Of a DNA stretch of 64,000 nt, positions 56,005 to 64,000 are shown one piece after another. The notes beneath the pieces are model-generated. The model was not told the DNA's origin. It did not search any database and worked only from the letters and a program-made list of their open reading frames with translations. Origin of the DNA: Chamaelirium japonicum (taxonomy: Eukaryota > Streptophyta > Magnoliopsida > Liliales > Melanthiaceae). The stretch spans positions 50,795,633-50,859,632 of the forward strand of contig OX393550.1 in assembly GCA_947650365.1 (NCBI GenBank), in the 5' to 3' direction. Within the stretch, counting starts at the first letter, position 1. Each line of letters starts with the position of its first letter. The position numbers and the translations under genes are program-made.

Positions 56005-56955
56005 TTCTCCCGTTCTCTCTCTCTTCCTCTCTCTCTATTTCACGTTCTCTCTCTCTCTACTACGTCCTTCTCTCTCTCTCTCTCCCGTTCTCTCTCTATT
56101 TCTCTCCCTCTCTCTCGGTTCATATATAAAGGGGGGGGGGGCTGTTGTGATAGGGGTTGGGGATAGGGTCGGTTAAGGCGAAGGGATAAGGAAAGAAAGA
56201 TAGGGATCGGTACATCATCCCAATCCTGTCCGATAATTCCCATCCGAATTTTGGATTTTAAATCACTGGGGAGGGAGGTCAGGAGAGCTTAAACTATGCT
56301 AGGAGACCGGGAGGTAGGCTCTAGGACTGGTCGGGCTCGGTCCCGAGCCCTGAACCGGGCTCGGTTGGAATCCGGGTGCGATTCGTCCATCAACCGGGCT
56401 GAAAAGAATAATAGGTTGTAACTATCAAACCAGAAGTCGGAATAGGGCCCGAGAGAATTCGTTAGAAAGGTCTCGTCAACACAAACGCGTTAGCGCTTAG
56501 TACAATATTTTCTGACTTCCAGATCTTCCGAAAAGAAGGAAAGACTCCAAAACTTAAAATAGCAATAACTATTCACCCGTGTGTCGGATCGACCCTAACT
56601 CAGGCTCATTGGAAGGATCTCTCAGAGCCTCATCTAACGTATCTTGTTTTATTACGATCCGATCACCCGATCTTTTGCAAGAAATAAAACAGCTACAACT
56701 ATCGAGCAATTATCATTTTTCTAGGGTTTACCTGCCGGGCTGCCGAAACTGGCTGCGCATACACATGATCGTTGCACGGAACGCACCATCGTGACATGCT
56801 CGAAGTTATGGAAAATGTAAACGTAAAACATCTCATAGGTTTACGATCCATTTATTGGGAAAAAGCCCAAAGAAAAAGTCTGGCGGCAAAAAGACGAAAC
56901 TAGCCATTAAGGATTTCCATTATTCTAGCTCAAATCTAACACCACAGGTGTTACA
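52777..56955 (+). mobile_element. Large solo LTR (4.2 kb), family 1 copy B, nested in Tat gag
   Basis: Starts TGTCACGCCCC and ends GGTGTTACA, flanked by the perfect duplication TTCGC (52772-52776 and 56956-56960). Inverted homologue of 3891-8412. A TATATAAAG box at about 56122-56130 sets plus orientation. It includes GC-rich sequence (55540-55860) and CT microsatellites (55915-56120). Younger than the Tat element it interrupts. Confidence 0.92.
55915..56120. repeat. CT microsatellite block in solo LTR copy B
   Basis: (CT)n and CTCTCTTTCTCCCGTTCT-type repeats; apparent open frames through it are low-complexity only. Confidence 0.9.
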
Positions 56956-57540
56956 TTCGCCCTGACCTCCACCTGAGGCATCGGTTGCGGCTGCACTTGT
57001 CTTAGTTGGGCAACTTGTGTAGGAAGGCTTTGTCCCGCTGGGGCTAACATGCTCTGGTTGAGTGGGCCACCAGCTGATGTGGCCTGCACAAAGTCGCGCA
57101 ACTCCTCATAGTTGCGCTGTAGAGCTGGGTGGTGAGGGTTTGTTGGGTCATCATCATAGTAGCTAGAAAAGCCTCTGGCAGGCCCCCTGCTAAAGGAGCC
57201 ATGGTTACTACCGGGGCTTGGCTGGACTCCTCGACCCCCAATATGGGATTCACCAGTAGGATGATGTGCTCCAAGTTCGTTGGTGGTTGAATCGGAGGTC
57301 TGACATCATTAGCATCTCCGAGTGGAGACGGAAGTTGAGAAGTCGAACGGGTACGATATGGTCCACCAGCCATTGTTCTTCAGTCGTGTGGTCGTTGCAG
57401 TGACTTCTAAGTTTACTGGTTGATCGACACCCACGGGTCGGTCGGTCAGTAAACTCAGGCAGGTTGCAGGTAGGCTCAGACTGGTTGACGCCCACGGGTC
57501 GACAATCGAGAGCCCTAGTAGGAAATCTCGAAGACTGATC
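56956..57540 (-). mobile_element. Tat element gag leader side (part right of the nested LTR)
   Basis: 5' end of the internal region, between the primer site and the nested solo LTR. The minus strand has Pro/Thr/Gln-rich coding remains typical of the Tat gag N-terminus. No sharper domain is visible. Confidence 0.6.
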
Positions 57541-57557
57541 CCACAGACGGCGCCAAG
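57541..57557 (-). other. Primer binding site of the Tat element
   Basis: The minus strand reads TTGGCGCCGTCTGTGG three to four bases inside the 5' LTR, a tRNA primer site of the TGGCGCCG type frequent in plant gypsy elements. It fixes the orientation. Confidence 0.85.
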
Positions 57558-57559
57558 AT

Positions 57560-58903
57560 TATGGGGGGTTTTTCGTGGACCGGGCGATTCACTTGGATTG
57601 CACAATCTAACACACCAAAGAGACGAAAATGACCGGGATTTACGTGGAAAACCCCTTCTCGACGTCGAAGGGGAAAAAACCACGGGTGGGGTGAGAATGC
57701 ACTAAAACAACAGTTCGGTTACAATCACTCCCCCTAACCCAGTTACACCCTGAGAGAATCGGTCACCCAAGATATCGACCTTTGTAATCTCACTCAAAAT
57801 ACCGACCTCTGCAATTCACTCTCTCTAGCTCCATAAATTCCAGGAAGAATCGAGCAGCACCTCCTCCAGAATTCGGTCCACTCTGTTGATGGGGTAGGTC
57901 CCCTTTTATAGAGTCCTATGATGACAGTTGGCGCGCTCCGCGCGGGGCAAGTTGATGACATGCTCCCGTAATGTGCTCAACCGTCTGCGTGGTGGGGACG
58001 TGGCGTGCGGTTAGCACCCAGTAATTACGGCCGAAAATCTCGGAAGCGTGGGCTGCACCCCCGTAACCGTTGTACGACCGAGATTTCCGGGTTCAACCGT
58101 CACGCATTTTATAGGTGCGATTCTCGAAGAACCCGATCCTCCTCGAGCCGCTTCTTCGCGCGCGACCGATCATCAAAGAGGGGTGGGGGCGCTTCCCCCT
58201 CGATTTCGTGCATGGCCGACCAGCAGCGAAAAGGAGGGGCAGTCCCCCCCCCCCCCCCCTTTCTGCTTTCGTGCGCGGTCGACCATGGGGGGAGTGGACT
58301 CCCCCCTCTCCCTGCTTTCGTGTGCGGCTGACTAGGGGGGGAGTGGACTCCCCCCTCTCCCTGCTTTCGTGCGCGGCCGACTAGGGGGGGAGGGGGGTTT
58401 GGACTCCCCCATCTCCCAACTTAGTGCGCGGCTGACCATAAGGGGGGGGGGGGGGGGGGGGTTTGGACTCCCCCCTCTCCCAATTTTCGTGCGTGGCCAA
58501 CCCGCAACGAGATTGCGGCCCTCCGGTATGTTCGCTTGCCTCTCCGGGGCCCGAAATGCCCCTTTTTCTCCTCTTCGCGCGTGGCCGACCCGGGACGAGA
58601 TTACGGTCCCCAGTAGGTTTGCTTGCTTCTCCGGGGCCCGAAATGCCCCCTTTTCTCCTCTTCGCGCGTGGCCAACCCACGACGAGATTACGGCCCCCGG
58701 TAGGTTTGCTTGCTTCTCCGGGGTCTGAAACGCCCCCTTTTCTCCTCTTCGCGGATGACCGACTCGCGACGAGATTACGGCCCCCGGTAGGTTCGCTTGC
58801 TTCTCTGGGGTACGAAGCGCAAGGCCGACTCGCGACGAAGTGCGCTGCCGGTCCGCGACAAGGTTGGCAGTCACCTTCCGAGCCAACCTTCAAGGTACAC
58901 ACA
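57560..58903 (-). repeat. 5' LTR of the Tat element
   Basis: 1,344 bp, collinear with 42808-44163 including both minisatellites, and ending GGTACACACA like the other copy. It has its own long G run (about 58443-58461). Confidence 0.92.
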
Positions 58904-58934
58904 GAAACCTAAAATTTGATCGATCCCTCATGAT

Positions 58935-59381
58935 TAAGGCTGGCAATCCTTGACCCGATCCGCCAACCCGACCCGAAGTTAGCGGGTTTGGGTTTGGCCT
59001 AAACGAGTTAGGGTCATAAACAGGTCAACCCGATTGACCCGTTTATTTAATGGGTCGGGTTCAGGTTTGTACTTATAACCCAATTGACCCGACTTGACCC
59101 GTTTACCAAATGGGTGTGCCAACCTGACCCAACCCGATCAAACCCGGCCCAATCCGACTTGTCTTGACCTAACCCGACAGGTTTACATGGGTTATGTTGA
59201 CCCAACCCGTGCCAACCCAACCCGACCCGTTTAGTAAACAGGTCGGGTCGGGTCAACCCGTTATTAGGCGGGTCGGGTTTGGGTTTAAGTTTTTGACCCG
59301 TTTATTAAACGGGTCGGGTTCGGGTTAGGTGTTTTCCCTTATACCTATGTCTCAACCCGACCCGACCCATTGCCAACCCTA
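58935..59381. mobile_element. hAT-type small element, GGGTCGGGT-like, copy 4
   Basis: 447 bp, ends TAAGGCTGGCAATCC and ATTGCCAACCCTA, perfect 8-bp duplication CTCATGAT (58927-58934 and 59382-59389). The interior is of GACCCGTTTA and CGGGTCGGGTT motifs, but it diverges from copies 1-3. Confidence 0.92.
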
Positions 59382-59389
59382 CTCATGAT

Positions 59390-59714
59390 TATCCTCTAAC
59401 TTATTATAATTATACTCATTAATCCTTTTATTGCCTTTTTATATTAATTACGAATGTTAAAAATATTTTTTTAATATATGAGGCGCAACATCAAGGGATT
59501 AACAACGACAGTAGCAGTGTTCATGCATGTTATGATTTTGTAACAAATATTTTGTAATATTTTTTAAAAAAATATTATGGTTGTGTAGTTATATTGGTTG
59601 TGGTTGTCGTTAATATTGGTTGTGGTTGTCGTTGTGCAAATATTAATTGATTGTGGTTGTGTAGTTATATAAAATAATTGGAATTAAATATAAAACTAAA
59701 ATAAATTAAAAAAA
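59390..59714. other. AT-rich unassigned sequence
   Basis: Contains a short direct repeat (GTTATATTGGTTGTGGTTGTCG, in parts at about 59588 and 59612). No gene or element seen. Confidence 0.4.
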
Positions 59715-60189
59715 CACTATTTTATCGACAGACCTTATTATTTTCATTGGTATAAATAATTTTAAAAGTTTATATAAATAAAATAATACCGACGATCATG
59801 TGTACCATCGACATTAATTTGATTTATGCCGACGGAATCCGTGTGCAACCGTCGGCATTAATAACATTAATACTGACAGAATTAGTAATCGTCTGTCGGC
59901 ATTTACAGATTTATTACCAATGGTAAGTCTTTTACCATTGGTAATAATATTGACTTTATTATTTAATTTAGTAATTTATAACGACAGAATTACATATTCT
60001 GTCGGGAATAATATTTAATACCGATGAAAATTACAAGCTGTCTTAATTATTATTGCCGACACCATCTTTACCAACAAAAATATTTCGATACTAACGGAAA
60101 TAATTACCATCAGTAATTATCTATAGTTACGGAATTGTTTTTTTCCCGATGGATATATTCCGTCGGAAATAAATATTTTTCTTGTAGTG
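59715..60189. mobile_element. Small non-autonomous CACTA element
   Basis: Left end CACTATTTTATCGACAGACC; right end, inverted, CACTACAAGAAAAATATTTA. Flanking triplets AAA and ACA agree at two of three. The interior is full of subterminal motifs such as CCGACGGAA, CCGTCGG and ACCATTGGTAATAA on both strands. The left end is decayed. Confidence 0.6.
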
Positions 60190-60339
60190 ACAAATATTCC
60201 AGATGGTAATTCATGATTCCACATTCCACTTTCTGTTTTTCAAAGCTCCTTGAGCCTTCTGGTAATCATACTCTAATCAAGTCTACTCCACTCTCTGTCT
60301 ACTTGTGTAAGCACTTCTTGACCTGTCGAGAGTAGCTCT

Positions 60340-60625
60340 TGTATGCGCAGAAAAAGATACGAGTTGTCTTTATTGCAAACACACGAAGATTACAGATGCC
60401 GGGACCCGGGGACGGTAAGCCGGGTGCGGTGAATATTTGATCAGGAGATTATGAGAGAGATCCTCTGGAGGGTCCCTTTGATCCGCGTCTCTCCACGTGG
60501 TATTCGTGCGAGAGCTCCGAAGGGGTTGCCCAGGACAGAGGTCTTTACATGGTGAGAGTTTTTGAGAGGTTAAGGAATATCCGCTGTTGCTTTTGTCCCG
60601 TCCGTGCTTCGCGCTAATGATTATC
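60340..60625 (-). mobile_element. Fragment of LTR family 2 (3' end)
   Basis: Inverted homologue of the last 285 bp of the solo LTR at 24642-27190. It begins TGTATGCGC (that LTR's end inverted), includes the TTTATTG poly(A)-signal region, GGGACCCGGG and CCACGTGGTATTCGTGCG, and stops near GTCCGTGCTTCGCGC. Truncated. Confidence 0.85.
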
Positions 60626-62076
60626 TTTCGAGTATCTTCACATTCTCATTCTGCCACTTGTGTGGTTTGAACTAAATTCACCTTTTATCATATCTGACTT
60701 AAGTAAGTTTGTGATGAGTATTTCTATATGACCAGGTCAAAGCCTTCTAAGGTGCAAGTCCACCGCCACTAATCAACTCCTACGATGACCCGAGAGCCAA
60801 GATAATTTAATTGTTTAAACTTTATTATTATTATTATTATTATTATTTGAACTATTAAAAACTTTAAACTATTTGACTCTGATCATTTAGGATGCAGAGG
60901 TAAACTATCATGATCTCGAAGTCAAAGTCCTAGGCGGCTCCACCTTAGGTGGCTCCACACTGGCAGTTGGCAGCCCTTTTTCCCATGGAACGGCTCTACC
61001 TAACCCCAGGCAGCCCTTTCCTAGGTAGCTCTTTTCGTTGAACTCGAATTCAAGAAGTGATGATTAACCTCAATCATAATTATCACAGTACATGTTATAA
61101 TTTTTAAGTCAATTATGTACTTGAAATCAGTCCTCTATGCACTAATGCTTCAACCCAGATCGTACCATGTTTTTGTAATAATTAAATACTAGAAGGTGAC
61201 TTAGTATTCTACATTCAACTCAAAAACTTTACTTATTTGTGTCAATCATTTGTATGTTACTAACCGCTTGAGGTTGGAGTCCATTCGACTTCTCGACTAT
61301 AGCTTTTATCCGAGAAGTATCTTAGTTTTATAGGGGCTATAATGGATGCTTTATTTTCTCGAGTAATTGGCGTACATAAATCTAATTCCTGAGTTAACCT
61401 ACTCTCATCAAGATTGATTAACCTAGGTAAGGTTCTAATACTTTGGATAGGTTTCAGGTTACACAGGAAAGAGGACTTAGTCTTTGATACACGACTAAGT
61501 TTACATAAAAAAATTTAAGAATAGTTTCTTTCGGATGATCATTGAATATTATTTCTGTTAAGATACTGTAGTGATGTATTCTCAAAATAGATCTTAAGAG
61601 ATAAGAACTTAAATTAATTTACTCCTTAAGGATTTCTTACCCTAATCGAGTTACTACTAGGGTTTATAACACCTTCTTATGTTTCCATATCGTTACGAAG
61701 AGACATCATATAAAAGAGGCATCCTATAATTCTAGTTAGTTTTCAGTTCTCTTTAGGTGATCATACGTTCTAATTTCGATGTACCTATATAGTCTTCTAG
61801 GTTAACTAACTTTTCAGCGTCCAATGTTATTGTCTCAGACCTACATATCGAAAGCTATTATAACATATTTAAAAGAAAGATCCTTAAGTTAAGTTCATGT
61901 ATAAATACTTTGTTCTATCGATTAAGTATCTTAGGTTATCAATGTCTTAATCATCTAGGGCTAGGTGTACCTAGATTTAATTCACATGAACCTAACTTGT
62001 GATCTAGGTTAAGTGACTACCCTACCGATGTCCTTCTTGTTAATAAATTTTAACTCCTAGGACCTATTACTTAGGC
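60626..62076 (-). mobile_element. Probable internal region of the LTR element entering from the right
   Basis: No open frame of useful length and no domain recognised. Placed with the LTR at 62093 only because the primer site faces this way. An ATT microsatellite lies at 60825-60847. Confidence 0.3.
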
Positions 62077-62090
62077 TCTGATACCAAGTT
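62077..62090 (-). other. tRNA-iMet-type primer binding site
   Basis: The minus strand reads CTTGGTATCAGAGCC directly after the LTR end GGTGTTACA. TGGTATCAGAGC is complementary to the 3' end of plant initiator tRNA-Met and is the usual primer site of copia and chromovirus elements. Confidence 0.85.
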
Positions 62091-62574
62091 GTAACACCTC
62101 GGTATTTTACGGATTAAATCAACACGTATAACACTGGGGTGTTAGAAGAAAAACTTGATATAAAATAAATCTCATCAAATATGGAATTACTTGAGCCTCT
62201 TTTATTCATAACCATGTATTATAATATAAAAGTTTGATACATGGCTCGATATCTAAAAACTTAAAGCTTTAACGTTACATCTAAAATCTCCAACTCTTCA
62301 CATCTCCGCTCCTGCATCCTCGTAATAGGGAGTGTATAGCGGATCTTCAATCCCCTTCGGTTCATTCTCTAGTCGTGCTTCCTCCTCTACTTGTCCTGTA
62401 AGGTCAATCTCTGTAGATGCCATAACACCTGTAGGGGGTGAGTCTAATCCACTGACTCACCTATTAAACCTAGTTCATTCATGGTAAGATAAATGTACTG
62501 AAGACAACAGTTCACATGAATATGAATAGTAATTTAAAAGTCATTGATCATCCGATTCCCTTTTAGGCTCAAAC

Positions 62575-62852
62575 CTGGGTAGGAATCACAATCATACCCG
62601 GGCTCGTTTTGTCTGAAATAAGGTTAGTCCCATACCTAGGTTTCTTTTTGGCCTCAGCCAGGGCTAGCCCCACACCCAGGTTACTTTTTGGCCTCAGTCA
62701 GGACTAGACCCACACCTAGGATACTTTTTGGCCTCAGCCAGGGCTAGCCCCACACCCAGGATTATCTTTTAGGCCTACAAGCCAGGGACAGCCCTACACC
62801 CAGGATTTATCTTTTAGGCCTGCAAGCCAGGGACATCCCCATACCCAATTGA
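62575..62852. repeat. 40-44-bp tandem repeats inside the LTR
   Basis: About five or six units of the type TTTTTGGCCTCAGCCAGGG, then CTAGCCCCACACCCAGG, starting near 62640 with decayed units before. Confidence 0.9.
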
Positions 62853-63756
62853 AATGATTAACACATCTTAAAAATTAGCTAATCCATAATATACTACCAT
62901 TATTTCAATGACATATACTTATCAAGGATCAACTAGGTTTAGTCCCTTACCTAAAGAGTCGTAGAATCTTTCACCCGATGCAGATACCTTAGTAAGCTCA
63001 CGACATGAAATATATCGCTATCTTTTGTTAATTTTATATTCTATTTTTCAAGGATTTGACGAAAACCAATTCCGATGTTGGATGCCTTAGGTGTTTGTAA
63101 TTTATCATATAGGGGTATTTAGGTTATTTTTAAAATAATAATTTGAATTTATATCCATATTGTAGGGTTTTTCGTTCTGAAAATGTGGCCGTTGACGGAA
63201 TCAAGTTCCGAGTCAAATTGATAAATTTATGATCTAAATAGGAAATAAGGTTAAAATGGTCTTTTTCTAGGTCCCTGGTTTAGGGTTTATAATAACGGTG
63301 GTTCCGAATCGTAACCACAATCATGTGGTCGTAGACGAAAATTGATTCCGAGTTTCAATGAAAAAGTTATGACCATTTTACCTTATGGGTAAAATGGTAA
63401 ATTTATTTTTTAATTGTCGGTTCTGGTATATTATGATCTCAGTAGGTGTGTTTTGTCATTACGAGTCCAAGGCCACTGACGGGGTTCAATATGGAAGTTC
63501 GTATGGATAAAATATAATCGATTCAGTTTTATCCTTATAATCTATTTATTTATTAATATGTGTTTTTTTTTAACATAAAGTGTAAATGAATCTCTTGGTT
63601 AGCCCAAAAGGCTTTAGATTGAGTTTTGAGAAGGTTGTGGGTTCTAATAAGAAGACTAGTCTTTTCTTTTACTCATGGCTTTGAAGTTGCACCAATATAT
63701 AACGGTTTAAAACCCGAACCCGAATTAAATGGGTTTAAATCATATACGACCCGACT

Positions 63757-64000
63757 AACCCGGGGTGGTGGGAGGCGGTGGCCGGAGGCGGCAGTGATGA
63801 CCGGAGGTGGCGGTGGCCGGCGATGATGGCCGGAGCGGAGGTCGCCGGAGGCGGTGGTCGGAGGTGGTGGCTGGCGGCCGAAGATAGCGGTGACCGGCGG
63901 CCGGAGGTGACGATCGACGATCGGAGGTGGTGGTGACGGTCGACGACGACTGGCGGCCGGAGATGGCGGCCGACGGCGGTGACGATCGGCGGTGGTAGGT
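63757..64000. repeat. GGN-rich minisatellite (GGCGGTGGCCGGA type)
   Basis: Imperfect repeats of GGAGGTGGTGG, GGCGGCCGGAG and GACGATCG-type blocks to the end of the window. Open frames here are Gly/Arg-rich by composition. Confidence 0.8.

Larger units (their letters stand above)
42808..58903 (-). mobile_element. Ty3/gypsy retrotransposon, Tat lineage, full length, broken
   Basis: 16,096 bp between perfect 5-bp duplications GAAAC (42803-42807 and 58904-58908). Read from right to left: 5' LTR, primer site, gag, protease, RT, two RNase H domains, integrase, a 3' region with an antisense ORF, 3' LTR. The second RNase H before integrase, the integrase type and the long 3' region place it in Tat. 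A 4.2-kb solo LTR with its duplication interrupts gag, so the element itself is about 11.9 kb. By eye the first 175 aligned LTR bases differ at about 20 positions, mostly transitions, which suggests an age of a few million years. Coding parts carry roughly half a dozen or more breaks. Confidence 0.93.
62093..64000 (-). mobile_element. 5' LTR of an LTR retrotransposon, running off the window
   Basis: On the plus strand it begins TGTAACACCTCGG, the inverted LTR end, next to the primer site. No opposite end is seen before 64000, so the LTR is at least 1.9 kb. Its end resembles that of family 1, but I could not align the interior. Long LTRs with this primer site suggest a chromovirus of the Del/Tekay type; that is inference. 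Confidence 0.65.

Noticed and set aside
55440-56176. Gly/Arg-rich frames up to 198 codons
   Set aside because: Low-complexity GC-rich and CT-repeat sequence within a solo LTR.
60825-60847. ATT microsatellite as an array of interest
   Set aside because: Ordinary short simple repeat.

Overview
The window looks like nuclear DNA of a flowering plant, rich in transposons. Evidence: an intron-containing gene of the plant-specific LONESOME HIGHWAY/EMB1444 bHLH family with plant GT-AG splice sites, an intronless plant SIS-domain gene, Ty1/copia and Ty3/gypsy Tat-type retrotransposons, hAT, CACTA and Mutator-like small elements, and plant SINEs. I cannot name the species. The GC-rich SIS gene is typical of monocots or magnoliids, but that is only a hint. 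A 500-base run of N (1003-1502) is an assembly gap.

Only two host genes can be supported. One is the SIS-domain sugar-isomerase-like gene on the minus strand (2569-3207). The other is a ten-exon LHW-like bHLH gene on the plus strand (23410-35396; 2,754 coding bases, 917 residues). I rebuilt all its splice sites by eye. Intron 2 holds a complete 2.55-kb solo LTR flanked by GTCAT, and intron 5 is 4.7 kb of mostly unrecognised sequence and simple repeats.

Layout. 1-2200: copia integrase fragment, gap, LINE endonuclease fragment. 2325-3265: MITE and SIS gene. 3891-8412: a 4.5-kb solo LTR (AGGCT duplication) inside a copia relic that runs to about 10952 and also holds a second, 0.64-kb solo LTR. 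11.5-15.5 kb: hAT small elements, SINEs and a non-autonomous CACTA. 17.6-20.2 kb: a SINE and a second copia relic. 21.5-22.4 kb: one hAT small element inserted into the end of another. 22.9-36.3 kb: the bHLH gene and flanks. 36.4-38.8 kb: LINE 3' part, split by two hAT elements. 38.8-40.4 kb: an En/Spm-type ORF relic split by another hAT element. 40.4-42.7 kb: a satellite-like array with a period of about 172 bp. 42808-58903: a complete-length but broken 16.1-kb Tat-lineage gypsy element on the minus strand (GAAAC duplication), carrying an antisense ORF and a nested 4.2-kb solo LTR (TTCGC duplication). 58.9-60.6 kb: hAT, CACTA and LTR fragments. 62.1 kb to the end: an LTR with an adjacent tRNA-iMet-type primer site, running off the window.

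I found no operon-like or defence-like system and nothing I would call a new biological system. The most unusual points are: a 71-bp-repeat LTR, in sense orientation inside a transcription factor intron; a short stop-free intron, a multiple of three long, that interrupts the HLH of the same gene; a tandem duplication ending at a splice acceptor; the antisense ORF of the Tat element; and the unassigned 172-bp array.
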